A DNA stretch of 64,000 bases from Providencia zhijiangensis (GTDB lineage: Bacteria > Pseudomonadota > Gammaproteobacteria > Enterobacterales > Enterobacteriaceae), in NCBI RefSeq assembly GCF_030315915.2, contig NZ_CP135990.1, positions 1,302,001 through 1,366,000 of the forward strand, in the 5' to 3' direction. Under the pieces are notes generated by a model, which was given only the letters and a program-made list of their open reading frames with translations, did no database searches and was not told the DNA's origin. Of the stretch, positions 17,294-27,385 are shown one piece after another. Made by a program: the position numbers and the translations under genes. Numbering within the stretch: position 1 is the first letter of the stretch; each line of letters begins with the position of its first letter.

Positions 17294-17617
17294 ATGTCAT
17301 TAAAAATTATTGGATTATTTTTTTTAACTGCGCTAGCAGAAATTTTAGGATGCTACTTCCCTTATTTATGGATGAAAAAACAGGGGAGTATTTGGTTGTT
17401 AGTACCCACAGTACTCAGCTTAATGCTGTTTGTTTGGTTGTTAACGTTACACCCTGAAGCCAGCGGACGTATTTATGCGACCTATGGAGGCATTTATATT
17501 GTGACGGCATTGATCTGGCTAAAAGTCGTTGATGGTGTTTCCCTTGCCGCTACAGATTGGATTGGTGCGCTGGTGGTTTTACTTGGTGCGGGTATTATTA
17601 TTAGCGGTTGGAAATAA
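17294..17617 (+). CDS. ynfA: YnfA family inner-membrane protein (UPF0060)
   Basis: A 107-residue protein aligning end to end with E. coli Ynf[21 protein letters not shown], then [40 protein letters not shown] and [19 protein letters not shown]. It has four membrane helices and resembles small multidrug resistance transporters; YnfA homologues have been linked to efflux of small cations. The start [10 protein letters not shown] fits the family better than the upstream in-frame ATG at 17267. Confidence 0.88.
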   Translation: MSLKIIGLFFLTALAEILGCYFPYLWMKKQGSIWLLVPTVLSLMLFVWLLTLHPEASGRIYATYGGIYIVTALIWLKVVDGVSLAATDWIGALVVLLGAGIIISGWK

Positions 17618-17968
17618 TAATTATCCATATATTAAGTTAATTTTAAATATCTAGCTTAATATATGGATTGGTTATTTATTTTAATGTAGGTATAAACCAC
17701 AATATAGAAAACATTTTCTAATCTAATTAAAATTCATTTGCATTATCTTTATTTAACTTAATTTGTTACTTAATTCAAATAATCTATCTAATTGATCCAA
17801 ATCAATTTAACAATAATTACTCATTAAGTGGTATTTTTAATGGCTAATTAACTACCTAAATGACATTAATTAACCTTTATTTTCACTTTCATTGATTTTA
17901 GGCAATATCTAATTACAAGTGACTGATATTCTCTCCCGCGAATATACAAAAATAAAAAGAGGTTAATA
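17618..17968 (+). other. AT-rich fdn promoter region (351 bp)
   Basis: No gene is present. It contains a consensus FNR site (17792-17805) and a GAGG ribosome site before fdnG. In E. coli the fdn promoter is also activated by NarL; I see TACCTAAA-like heptamers (near 17850) but cannot call them with confidence. Confidence 0.6.
17792..17805 (+). promoter_or_regulatory. consensus FNR binding site upstream of fdnG
   Basis: TTGATCCAAATCAA is an exact match to the FNR consensus TTGAT-N4-ATCAA. It lies about 165 bases before the fdnG start, consistent with anaerobic activation of formate dehydrogenase N. Confidence 0.8.
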
Positions 17969-20900
17969 ATGAACGTCAGTCGCAGAAAGTTTTTTAAAAT
18001 CTGCGCCGGCGGGATGGCAGGTACAACTGTAGCTGCGTTAGGTTTTATGCCAGGAATGGCAATGGCTAATGTACGTGAAAATAAATTATTGCGTTCGAAA
18101 GAAACGCGTAATACTTGTACCTATTGTTCCGTGGGTTGTGGATTGCTGATTTATAGTATGGGTGATGGGGCAATGAATGCTCGCTCTGCCATCTTCCACG
18201 TCGAGGGTGATGCGGATCATCCAGTGAATCGCGGTGCTCTGTGCCCGAAAGGGGCGGGGTTGCTGGATTACATTCGTAGTGACAGTCGTTTACGTTATCC
18301 TGAATATCGTGCACCAGGCTCGAATAAGTGGGAACGCATTAGCTGGGACGATGCCTTTACGCGTATTGCCCGCTTAATGAAAGATGACCGTGATGCCAAC
18401 TTTATTGAAAAAAATGAACAAGGCGCCACTGTCAATCGCTGGTTATCGACAGGGATGCTTTGCGCCTCTGCGGCTAGCAATGAAACGGGGATGTTAACCC
18501 AAAAATTCGCACGATCGCTCGGTATGTTAGCGGTCGACAACCAAGCGCGTGTCTGACACGGACCAACGGTAGCAAGTCTTGCTCCAACATTTGGTCGCGG
18601 TGCGATGACCAACCACTGGGTTGATATTAAAAACGCCAATGTGATTATGGTGATGGGCGGTAACGCCGCTGAAGCTCACCCTGTCGGATTCCGTTGGGCG
18701 ATTGAAGCGAAAAACAATAATGATGCAACTCTGATTGTGGTAGATCCGCGTTTCACGCGTACCGCATCGGTGGCCGATCATTACGTGCCAATTCGTTCAG
18801 GAACGGATATTACCTTCCTTTCTGGTGTTCTACTTTATCTAATCGAAAATAATAAGATAAACGCGGAATACGTTCAGAACTATACCAACGCATCTTTGAT
18901 TGTCAGAGATGATTTTGACTTTAACGATGGCTTATTCAGTGGCTATGACGCTGAAAAAGGTCGTTATGACAAAACCAGTTGGAACTATAAGTTTGATGAA
19001 AATGGTCATGCATTACGTGATGACACGCTGCAAGATCCGCGCTGTGTTTGGAATCTGCTAAGAAAACACGTTTCCCGCTATACCCCTGAAATGGTTGAAC
19101 GGATCTGTGGTACATCGCAAGCAGATTTCTTAAAAGTGTGTGAAATTCTAGCAACCACGAGCGCCGCAGATAAAGCGGGGACATTCCTGTATGCATTAGG
19201 TTGGACTCAGCATACAGTGGGCGCACAAAACATTCGTACCATGGCGATGATCCAGTTGCTTTTAGGCAACATGGGGATTTGTGGTGGTGGGGTGAATGCG
19301 CTGCGTGGACACTCAAACATTCAAGGTTTAACGGATTTAGGTCTGCTATCGACGAGCCTGCCGGGCTATTTAACACTGCCATCAGAAAAACAGTTAGATG
19401 TTGATAGTTATTTAGCCGCGAATACGCCAAAAGCCACATTACCTAATCAGGTTAACTACTGGAGCAATTATCCGAAATTCTTCGTCAGTTTGATGAAGTC
19501 ATTCTACGGTGATGCCGCTCAACCAGAGAACCAATGGGGCTTTGATTGGCTACCTAAATGGGATCAAGCTTATGATGTCATGAAGTATTTCGACATGATG
19601 AGCAAAGATAAAGTCACCGGTTACATCTGCCAAGGCTTTAACCCAGTTGCCTCGTTCCCAGATAAAAACAAAGTGGTTAGCTGCTTAAGTAAGCTGAAAT
19701 ATTTAATCGTGGTTGACCCATTAACCACCGAAACAGCGAACTTCTGGCAGAATCACGGCGAAATGAATGACGTTGATCCTGCTTCCATTCAAACGGAAGT
19801 TTTCCGTCTACCTTCAACCTGTTTTGCGGAAGAAGATGGCTCCATTGCTAACTCCGGTCGCTGGCTACAGTGGCACTGGAAAGCGGCGGACGCCCCGGGT
19901 GAAGCACGTAACGATGGTCAGATCTTAACGGGTATTTTGCATAAAATCCGTGAGATGTATGAACAAGAAGGCGGTAAAGGTCGCGAGCCATTGTTGCAAA
20001 TGCGTTGGGATTATAAACGTCAATTCCATCCGGAATCGGAAGAAGTGGCGAAAGAGAACAACGGGGTTGCACTGGTCGACTTATATGATGCTGATGGCAA
20101 CTTACAAGCGAAAAAAGGCGAGCTTCTGAATTCATTCGCGTTGTTACGCGCTGATGGTTCAACGGCGTCTTCTTGCTGGATCTACACCGGTAGCTGGACT
20201 GAGAAAGGTAACCAGATGGCGAATCGCGATAACAGCGACCCATCCGGTATTGGTAATACATTGGGTTGGGCATGGGCATGGCCATTAAACCGCCGAGTTA
20301 TCTATAACCGCGCCTCTTGTGATACCAAAGGTAAGCCATGGAATAAAGATCTGGTTCTGATTGAGTGGAACGGTAAGAAGTGGGTCGGAAACGATGTGCC
20401 TGACTTTAACGCGTCAGCTCCAGAAGTTGGTACTGGGCCATTTATTATGCAACCAGAAGGTTTAGGTCGTCTGTTTGCCATTGATAAGATGGCTGAAGGT
20501 CCATTCCCTGAGCACTACGAGCCATTTGAAACGCCATTGGGAACTAACCCTCTGCATCCAAATGTGGTCTCTAACCCTGCTGCGCGAATTTTTGAAGATG
20601 ACAAGAAACGTCTTGGCGATCATAAAGAATTCCCGTATGTCGGAACCACTTATCGCTTAACGGAGCATTTCCACACTTGGACGAAGCATGCGCGCTTAAA
20701 CGCCATTGCTCAGCCAGAGCAGTTTGTGGAAATCAGTGAAACCTTAGCCAAAGCCAAAGGCATCGCCTTAGGTGATAAGGTTAAAGTCAGCAGTAAACGT
20801 GGCTTTATTAAAGCGATTGCCGTGGTAACACCACGTCTGCAAACCCTGATGGTTGACGGTAAACCGATTGAAACAGTGGGTCTACCTATTCACTGGGGCT

Positions 20901-21016
20901 TTGAAGGTGCAACGCAAAAAGGCTTTATTACTAACACGTTAACGCCATCTGTAGGGGACGCTAACTCTCAGACTCCTGAGTATAAAGCGTTTTTAGTTAA
21001 CATTGAGAAGGCGTAA
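17969..21016 (+). CDS. fdnG: formate dehydrogenase N alpha subunit, selenoprotein
   Basis: A 1015-residue molybdopterin enzyme that oxidises formate to CO2 in the periplasm as part of the FdnGHI complex, passing electrons to quinone. It has a Tat signal ([12 protein letters not shown]), a 4Fe-4S site ([11 protein letters not shown] ... ALCPKG), and selenocysteine at codon 196, encoded by the TGA at 18554-18556 in [14 protein letters not shown]. The frame resumes without shift. Length equals that of E. coli FdnG. FdoG is a close paralogue; operon structure and the FNR site favour FdnG. fdnH follows 11 bp downstream. Confidence 0.95.
18554..18600 (+). promoter_or_regulatory. UGA selenocysteine codon and SECIS hairpin
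   Basis: The TGA is followed by CACGGACCAACGGTAGCAAG and TCTTGCTCC. This folds into a stem GG/CC, a bulged U, AGC/GCU and an AAGUCUU apical loop, the features that SelB needs in the E. coli fdhF and fdnG elements. The downstream CGGACC ... GGTCGCG segment extends the lower stem. Confidence 0.9.
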
Positions 21017-21027
21017 GGGAGGGAACT

Positions 21028-21915
21028 ATGTCCATGCAATCTCAAGACATTATTAAACGTTCCGCGACCAATAGCATTACGCCTCCACCACAGGCGCGTG
21101 ACGATAAATTTGAAGTCTGCAAACTGATTGATGTGTCATCCTGCATCGGCTGTAAAGCCTGTCAGGTGGCATGTTCGGAATGGAACGATATCCGTGATGA
21201 AGTCGGGCACTGCGTTGGGGTTTACGATAACCCAACCGATTTAAGTGCTAAATCTTGGACGGTGATGCGTTTTAGCGAAGTCAGTGAGCAAGGCAAATTG
21301 GAATGGCTTATCCGTAAGGATGGCTGTATGCACTGTACCGATCCAGGTTGCTTGAAGTCATGCCCATCTGCGGGTGCGATTATTCAATATGCTAACGGTA
21401 TTGTGGATTTCCAATCGGAACACTGTATTGGTTGTGGTTACTGTATCGCGGGTTGCCCGTTCAACATTCCACGATTAAATCCAAAAGATAATCGTGTGTA
21501 CAAATGTACGTTATGCGTTGACCGTGTCGCTGTAGGACAAGAACCGGCTTGTGTGAAAACCTGCCCAACAGGTGCGATTCGTTTTGGTACGAAAAACGAA
21601 ATGCTGGAATACGGCGCTGAGCGTGTTGAAAAACTGCAAAAACGGGGTTATGCCCAAGCTGGTATTTATGATCCTGAAGGTGTTGGGGGAACCCATGTGG
21701 TGTACGTGCTACATCATGCGGATAAACCTGAGCTTTATCACGGATTACCAAAAGACCCACAGATTGATACACCAATTAATCTATGGCAAAGCATCCTGAA
21801 ACCATTATCGGTAGCGGGCTTTATCGCCACATTTGCAGGGCTGATTTTCCACTATGTGGGTATTGGTCCAAACAAAGAAGTGGATGATGAAGAGGAGAAA
21901 GATGACCATGAGTAA
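21028..21915 (+). CDS. fdnH: formate dehydrogenase N beta (iron-sulfur) subunit
   Basis: A 295-residue subunit carrying four 4Fe-4S clusters. The cysteine motifs are visible in [44 protein letters not shown] and [21 protein letters not shown] single C-terminal membrane helix (about 255-275, [20 protein letters not shown]) anchors it. It relays electrons from FdnG to the cytochrome subunit. The start has a GGGAGGG ribosome site; its end overlaps fdnI by 8 bp. Confidence 0.95.
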   Translation: MSMQSQDIIKRSATNSITPPPQARDDKFEVCKLIDVSSCIGCKACQVACSEWNDIRDEVGHCVGVYDNPTDLSAKSWTVMRFSEVSEQGKLEWLIRKDGCMHCTDPGCLKSCPSAGAIIQYANGIVDFQSEHCIGCGYCIAGCPFNIPRLNPKDNRVYKCTLCVDRVAVGQEPACVKTCPTGAIRFGTKNEMLEYGAERVEKLQKRGYAQAGIYDPEGVGGTHVVYVLHHADKPELYHGLPKDPQIDTPINLWQSILKPLSVAGFIATFAGLIFHYVGIGPNKEVDDEEEKDDHE

Positions 21916-22564
21916 AAAGAGCAAAATGATCGTTCGGACTAAATTTATTGACCGAGCGTGCCACTGGACAGTGGTTATCAGCTTCTTCTTAGTCGCATTG
22001 TCGGGTATTGCACTGTTTTTCCCAACCTTGAAGTGGTTGACTGAAACCTTCGGTACGCCACAGATGGGACGAATTTTGCATCCTTTCTTCGGTGTACTTA
22101 TTTTCGTCGTGCTGATGTTTATGTTTGTGCGCTTTGTAAAACACAATATTCCAGATAGAAAAGATGTTCCTTGGCTACTGAATATTGTTCAAGTTCTCAA
22201 AGGTAACGAACATAAAGTGGCTGATGTGGGCAAATACAACGCCGGTCAAAAAATGATGTTCTGGAGTATCATGAGTATGATTTTTGTACTTTTGATCACC
22301 GGGATTATCATGTGGCGTCCTTATTTCGCGCATTTATTCCCAATCTGGATGGTGCGTTGGAGTATTTTGGTTCACGCATTAGCGGCGATTATTTTGATCC
22401 ATGCAATTTTAATCCACATGTATATGGCATTCTGGGTTAAAGGATCTATCAACGGCATGATTGAAGGTAAAGTTAGCCGTCGCTGGGCGAAGAAACATCA
22501 CCCACGTTGGTATCGTGATGTTGAAGCGAAAGAAGCCAAAGCGGAAGCTGAAAAAAGCCAGTAA
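21908..22564 (+). CDS. fdnI: formate dehydrogenase N gamma subunit, cytochrome b556
   Basis: A 218-residue membrane subunit starting [20 protein letters not shown]. The in-frame ATG at 21854 is rejected because it would lie deep inside fdnH. Four membrane helices carry heme-ligand histidines in [34 protein letters not shown]. The conserved block [16 protein letters not shown] is present. It passes electrons from the beta subunit to menaquinone. Translational coupling to fdnH is expected from the overlap. Confidence 0.95.
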   Translation: MSKKSKMIVRTKFIDRACHWTVVISFFLVALSGIALFFPTLKWLTETFGTPQMGRILHPFFGVLIFVVLMFMFVRFVKHNIPDRKDVPWLLNIVQVLKGNEHKVADVGKYNAGQKMMFWSIMSMIFVLLITGIIMWRPYFAHLFPIWMVRWSILVHALAAIILIHAILIHMYMAFWVKGSINGMIEGKVSRRWAKKHHPRWYRDVEAKEAKAEAEKSQ

Positions 22565-22587
22565 TTTGGCTGTCAATTAAGTAATAT

Positions 22588-22642
22588 AAGCCACTGTTGT
22601 TGACGTTACCGAAAAGGTTACACAATGACAGTGGCTTTTTTA
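22588..22642 (+). terminator. terminator of fdnGHI
   Basis: Long stem AAGCCACTGT / ACAGTGGCTT with an internal structured loop, followed by TTTTTT, about 24 bases after the fdnI stop. Confidence 0.8.
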
Positions 22643-22697
22643 TGTTTAAAAAAAGTCTTATTTTAGATTGATTATCTTGAGTGATTTCGGAGGGGAA

Positions 22698-23231
22698 ATG
22701 GTTGAACTGGTAAGAATTTCTGCAAATGATAAACACGATAATGAATTAATTAATGCGCTATACGATATTTCCTTCCCTGATCACGAACAACGTTCTTATG
22801 CAGGGCGAGCGGCATTACTTCCGCTAGAACAATACTATTTATATAAAATTACTGATAATAATCAGTTTGTTGGGTTTATCGGTGGGTGGGTTATTGATGC
22901 CTTTTTCTATATTGAACACTTTGCTATTGACCAACATATTCGTGGGTCAGGTTACGGTCAAAAATCGTTGACCGCACTGTGCCAGTTGTACCCACAGATA
23001 GTGTTAGAGATAGACCCATTAGTTGATGAAGTTGCGAAAAAACGCCTTCATTTCTATGAAAAAAATGGTTTTGTCAGAAATGACTATGTCCATCATCACC
23101 CATGCTATAACACCCAGTATTCACCTCATAAGCTGGAAATTTTAAGCTTAAATACGCCTTTCACACAGAGTCAGTATGACGTATTTAACCATTTTCTGGT
23201 GAATACAGTGATGAATAGCCAGTATCTATAA
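22698..23231 (+). CDS. GNAT-family acetyltransferase (177 aa)
   Basis: The start MVELVRISANDKHDNELINA at 22698 has a strong GGAGGGG ribosome site; an upstream TTG is rejected. The acetyl-CoA loop is IEHFAIDQHIRGSGYGQKSL, and the C-terminal half has LHFYEKNGFVRNDYVHHHPC. A further 40 residues extend beyond the usual GNAT fold. The acceptor substrate is unknown. It lies between the fdn terminator and a convergent second GNAT gene. Confidence 0.8.
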   Translation: MVELVRISANDKHDNELINALYDISFPDHEQRSYAGRAALLPLEQYYLYKITDNNQFVGFIGGWVIDAFFYIEHFAIDQHIRGSGYGQKSLTALCQLYPQIVLEIDPLVDEVAKKRLHFYEKNGFVRNDYVHHHPCYNTQYSPHKLEILSLNTPFTQSQYDVFNHFLVNTVMNSQYL

Positions 23232-23241
23232 CAATCTGTCG

Positions 23242-23679
23242 CTATTTAGCTAATCGCATATGCAGTAAAGGAAATGGATTTCCTTCCCCATCAAGTTCGG
23301 AACGCGCATATTGAACAAATCCCATGTGTTGATAAAAACCAACCGCTTGCGGATTTTGCTCATTCACATCGACTTCATTAACACCTAAGTGTTCAATGGC
23401 GTAATTCAGTAGTTGTTTACCGATGCCAGTCCCTCTTGCAAGCGGTGAAATAAACAACATTTCTAGACGATTTTCACCCGTACCTAAAAAGCCCGCTATT
23501 TTGCCATTAGGTTCAAAAGTCACAAAAACAGATAAATTAGGTAAGTATTGTTCCCTAATGGGTGTTTTTAGCATTTCAATGTTCTTTTCTGGCAGAAAAT
23601 CATGAGTTGCTCTTACTGAGGCTTCCCAAAGATGAAGGATCTCATCGTAATGTTCGACAGTGGCGGGCTGAATATTCAT
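23242..23679 (-). CDS. GNAT-family acetyltransferase, YjaB-like
   Basis: A 145-residue protein with the motifs of E. coli YjaB in order: WEASVRATHDFLPEKNIEM, FLGTGENRLEMLFISPLARG, TGIGKQLLNYAIEHLGVNEV, DVNEQNPQAVGFYQHMGFV and RSELDGEGNPFPLLHMRL. The family acetylates an unidentified amine using acetyl-CoA. It is convergent with the neighbouring GNAT gene, the stops being about 10 bases apart. Confidence 0.82.
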   Translation of the reverse strand: MNIQPATVEHYDEILHLWEASVRATHDFLPEKNIEMLKTPIREQYLPNLSVFVTFEPNGKIAGFLGTGENRLEMLFISPLARGTGIGKQLLNYAIEHLGVNEVDVNEQNPQAVGFYQHMGFVQYARSELDGEGNPFPLLHMRLAK

Positions 23680-23916
23680 TGCATTTTATCCTTATAGAGA
23701 AAATTCATCTTAAATTGTGGGTAGCGAATGTCAATATTTGATGGTTATTTTAGTTAAGGGACGTTTTTGGGATATTAATCGCAGAAAAAAAAGATAACTG
23801 CTTCATTATTAGAGGATATGTTCCCGAAATTCATATAAGCACTATACTTTATTTTATTGCAGTGTTTATTGCTTGATTATGTTAATCAATTTAAAAACCA
23901 TGGTAGGAGTATGCTG

Positions 23917-25170
23917 ATGAAATATAAAATGCTAACAGTGTGTTTATCGGCGGCGTTATTCGCACCAATAGCCCCCGCACTTGCAAGTACAGATAATTCA
24001 CAAAATATGGAATTAGACCAAGTTTTAGTTCTAAGTCGTCATAATTTACGTACTCCTATTGTTAATACAGGGATCCTGACTGAAATAACGGATAAAAAGT
24101 GGCCCGCATGGGATGCTGAAAGTGGCTATTTAACGACAAAGGGCGGGGCGCTCGAAGTGTATATGGGGCACTATTTTAGAGAGTGGCTCGATAGCAATAA
24201 ATTATTTGTGAATGAATTATGTCCAACCAGCAGCGATGATATCTATATTTACACGAATAGCCTACAGCGAACTATTGCAACTGCGCAGTTCTTTACTGCA
24301 GGGGCATTCCCAGGTTGTAAAGTGAATATCCATCATAAACCGGAAATTGGTACGATGGATCCCGTGTTTAATCCTATCATTACGAATAGCTCTCCTGAAT
24401 TTAAAAAACAAGCACTTGAAGCGATGGAGTCCCACCTTAAAGGGTTAAACCTGAAGCCAGGTTACGATGAGCTTGACAATGTTCTCAATATAAAAGATTC
24501 GAAGAAGTGCGCGACAGACAAACTGTGTAATTTAGCCACGCCCAAAAATAGCTTTATCATTGAAGCCGATAAAGAGCCGGGTGTGAGTGGGCCTTTGAAG
24601 ATGGCTAACTCTGCCGTCGATGCAATTGACCTGCAATATTATGAAGGCTTCCCTGAGAAAGATGTGGCATGGGGAATGGTCAATAGCGATGAAAAATGGC
24701 AAAAGCTGAATACCTTAAAAAATGGTTATCAAGAAACGTTATTTACACCGAAAATTATCGCAAAAAATGTGGCACATCCAATTTTGAGTTATATGGATAA
24801 AGGTTTTGTTTCTGTCAATAAAGGCGAAACCGCTAAATTTATTTTCTTAGTGGGACATGATTCAAATATTGCTTCAGTGTTGTCTGCGATGGATTTCAAA
24901 CCATACCAATTACCTCAACAATATGAGCACACACCGATTGGCGGTAAATTAGTATTCCAACGCTGGACAGATAAAAAAGAGAAAAAGGACTATGTGAAGA
25001 TTGAGTATGTGTATCAAACCGCAGATCAGTTGCGAGACAATGCTTACCTCTCTTTAGCAACTCCGCCAAAACACGTTACCCTTGAATTGAAAAATTGCCC
25101 GATTGATAAAAATGGGTATTGTTCATGGGAAGATTTTGAAAATGTAATGAAAGCGGCGTTGAAACAGTGA
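23917..25170 (+). CDS. agp: periplasmic glucose-1-phosphatase (histidine acid phosphatase)
   Basis: The 417-residue protein aligns with E. coli Agp. A signal peptide (KYKMLTVCLSAALFAPIAPA, cut after LA) is followed by the N-terminal catalytic motif SRHNLRTP (RHNxRxP rather than the phytase RHGxRxP) and the C-terminal GHDSNIAS with the catalytic His-Asp. Conserved blocks include YANSLQR-like YIYTNSLQRTIATAQFF and GTMDPVFNP. It releases phosphate from glucose-1-phosphate in the periplasm. The start at 23917 has AGGAG eight bases upstream; ATG 23911 and TTG 23857 are less likely. Confidence 0.9.
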   Translation: MKYKMLTVCLSAALFAPIAPALASTDNSQNMELDQVLVLSRHNLRTPIVNTGILTEITDKKWPAWDAESGYLTTKGGALEVYMGHYFREWLDSNKLFVNELCPTSSDDIYIYTNSLQRTIATAQFFTAGAFPGCKVNIHHKPEIGTMDPVFNPIITNSSPEFKKQALEAMESHLKGLNLKPGYDELDNVLNIKDSKKCATDKLCNLATPKNSFIIEADKEPGVSGPLKMANSAVDAIDLQYYEGFPEKDVAWGMVNSDEKWQKLNTLKNGYQETLFTPKIIAKNVAHPILSYMDKGFVSVNKGETAKFIFLVGHDSNIASVLSAMDFKPYQLPQQYEHTPIGGKLVFQRWTDKKEKKDYVKIEYVYQTADQLRDNAYLSLATPPKHVTLELKNCPIDKNGYCSWEDFENVMKAALKQ

Positions 25171-25202
25171 TATCCAACTGCCAATAATGCCTGAATGAGG
25201 CA

Positions 25203-25230
25203 TAAAAAACCCTGCTCTGAGGAGCAGGGT
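25203..25230 (-). terminator. terminator downstream of uspF (minus strand)
   Basis: ACCCTGCTC / GAGCAGGGT perfect stem with a four-base loop. On the minus strand it is followed by six T, so it ends transcripts coming from uspF; on the plus strand there is no T run after it. Confidence 0.7.
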
Positions 25231-25394
25231 GTGAAATAGTCACGAAAATGTTTATGAGTCTCTAATTTACCTTAAATGTCGAATAAATGGGCTTATAAAT
25301 TGTATGGAATTGCCCTTTAGTGTAACAAACTTTAACCCTAACCATTCGACGAGTTAAAATAGAGCTTTCTGCGGTTATTAACCCTTCGTATGGA

Positions 25395-25832
25395 TTAGCG
25401 AACCACTAATACGCTCGTTTTCGCATAACGTACAACAGAAGCCGCATTGGAGCCTAATAAGTAGGTAGACATACTTGGGCGACGTGAGCCCAGTAAAATC
25501 ACATCTGCTTTAATATCTTCAGCTGTTGCCAAAATTTCATCTTTAACTGAGCCTACAACCGCTTTTACTTGCACTTTATCTGCAGGGATAGAGAACAGTT
25601 TAACTTTCTCTTGCAGCTCTTTCAGAATGATATCAGCTTGTTTTTGATCATCCGGGAAGTCACCAGGCAAAATAGTGCCGCCATAGCGTAAGTAATTGGA
25701 AATGGGTGCAGTCACAGCTAAAAAATGAACAGTAGAATTGTTTAGTTTCTGCATTGCATTAACATGCGGAACTAACATTTTGGTGAGGTCGTCTTCGGTA
25801 ACATCAATAGGAACTAAAATTGTATTGTACAT
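25395..25832 (-). CDS. uspF: universal stress protein, UspF-like
   Basis: A 145-residue UspA-domain protein. The ATP-binding loop pattern is visible as GSRRPSMSTYLLGSNAASVV (G-2x-G-9x-G-S/T), the start MYNTILVPIDVTEDDLTKML is typical, and the end SVLVVR matches E. coli UspF. Usp proteins of this subgroup bind ATP and are induced by growth arrest and other stress. It is monocistronic, with its terminator about 165 bases downstream. Confidence 0.88.
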   Translation of the reverse strand: MYNTILVPIDVTEDDLTKMLVPHVNAMQKLNNSTVHFLAVTAPISNYLRYGGTILPGDFPDDQKQADIILKELQEKVKLFSIPADKVQVKAVVGSVKDEILATAEDIKADVILLGSRRPSMSTYLLGSNAASVVRYAKTSVLVVR

Positions 25833-26050
25833 AATATCTCCTTTTTTCTTTTATATTATAAGTTTAGAACATTTTAATCATTTTTCATATTGATTGTTAA
25901 TAAATTAATATTAACTGAATTGGGTTAAAAATGATGTGAGCGGGAGTACGCAATTGACGGGAATAAAAAATAGATAATAGATAATAGAAATAATGACAAT
26001 AGAAAAACGGCAATACATGAGGGGAGTATCACCGATTTTCAAAGAAAATA

Positions 26051-26653
26051 TTATTTTTTAGGCGCTTTAGGTTTTGTGGTTTCTTTTTCTGGGCAGGCGG
26101 GTTTTAATCCACCTTTACAAGCTTTATCAATATATTCAGCACCGAGTTTTTCATTAAACTCAGTTCCTTCACCATTTTGTAGCATTTTTCCTAATTGATA
26201 TTCAGCGGGTGGGAACTTTTTATCTGCTGCTTTTTGGAACCACTCAAAAGCTACGAGATAATTTTGTTTTACGCCAGCACCTTGGTAATAGAATTGGCCC
26301 ATATAGTTTATGGCTTCAGGATTTCCCTTATTCGCCGATTTCTCAATCCAACCATAAGCTGTTTCAAAATCAGATTGAACGCCATTACCATTAAGATACA
26401 TATCACCTAGAAATAGTTGAGCATCCGCATTGCCTTTATTGGCGGCCATCGTAAGCCATTTCTTGGCTTTCGGATAATCTTGCTTAATTTCGTTACCGAC
26501 ATAGTAACCAATGCCTAGCATAACCTGAGCTTTAACATCCCCTTTTTGTGCTTGTTGTTCAATTTGCTTAATGACTTCGGGAGGAACAGGGGCAGCGAAA
26601 GTTAAATTCGTTGAAAATATAAATAAAGAAATAAAGGTCAATAATCGTAACAT
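26051..26653 (-). CDS. secreted Sel1-repeat protein (200 aa)
   Basis: A signal peptide (MLRLLTFISLFIFSTNLTFA) is followed by about four 36-residue Sel1-like repeats: AQVMLGIGYYVGNEIKQDYP, AQLFLGDMYLNGNGVQSDFE, AINYMGQFYYQGAGVKQNYL and AEYQLGKMLQNGEGTEFNEK. A C-terminal cysteine pair and a Lys/Pro-rich tail close the protein. Sel1 repeats are protein-interaction solenoids; periplasmic members often act in envelope or virulence functions, but the partner is unknown here. Confidence 0.82.
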   Translation of the reverse strand: MLRLLTFISLFIFSTNLTFAAPVPPEVIKQIEQQAQKGDVKAQVMLGIGYYVGNEIKQDYPKAKKWLTMAANKGNADAQLFLGDMYLNGNGVQSDFETAYGWIEKSANKGNPEAINYMGQFYYQGAGVKQNYLVAFEWFQKAADKKFPPAEYQLGKMLQNGEGTEFNEKLGAEYIDKACKGGLKPACPEKETTKPKAPKK

Positions 26654-27385
26654 AAGGCTTTCCGTATCTTAAGTTGGCTATGAATATCCTTATTTCAAGA
26701 TAAACTCGAAACGGTGTTAACAGTTATTAACTACAGGATATAACTATCAACGCATCAAATACTCTACTTCTATAATTTATAAATATCAACGCTCCATCGA
26801 AAATACAGAGTAAACGAGCTTTTTACTCTTCAGGGGTGAATATTCAAAATGTTTTTCTTCATTAATAAGCCTGCAGCGATTCTCTTTCACTCGATAAATG
26901 GGTAAAAATTAAATGTTACTCCCAATAGCGAACTAGTTATTTATATCGAAAATTAACAAGAGAAATACAAAATACGGAGTTATTGCAAAGAATAGCAGTG
27001 GTTATCATGGTGTCTTGTGATGTTTAGCATGAAATAAAAGGATAATTGTTGAAATTGTTAATAATCACTAATGGGTTATTAAAAGACTAACGTCTTTAAA
27101 AACAAAGAGTTATAATTACTGCGTCCAAAAACAATTAATAGGGATTATTTCCGTCGATAGATAGAGATATTTACGTCGGATTGCTCTTTTTAGAGAAAAA
27201 AATTCTCTTTATCGGGGGTTTTATAGGTTAATAAAGAGATAATTTTTCTCTCACATATCCTCTATGATGGAATCATTATAATAGCCTGCAAATAATTAAG
27301 GTTATTGAAAGAAATAACCACTTAAGTCGCATCTAAAACAAAAAAAATTCTCTTTTAAGAGTTCAACAATATTAAGTGAGTAATT
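26654..27385 (+). other. 732-bp AT-rich intergenic region
   Basis: I see no gene. The right third is the cyuP upstream region and contains several overlapping AGAGA/TCTCT dyads (for example AGAGAAAAAAATTCTCT near 27194-27212 and AGAGATAATTTTTCTCT near 27234-27252). A -10-like TATAAT lies near 27276-27285. Whether the dyads are operators or leader hairpins is unclear. Confidence 0.4.

Noticed and set aside
18554..18556. TGA splitting fdnG into two open frames
   Set aside because: It is the conserved selenocysteine codon, followed by a SECIS hairpin and continuing in the same frame; it is not a pseudogene.
19848..20285. Long minus-strand frames inside fdnG and similar ones in putA, putP, mgtB and ttrA
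   Set aside because: All are antisense shadows of strongly conserved genes with no ribosome sites or family motifs.
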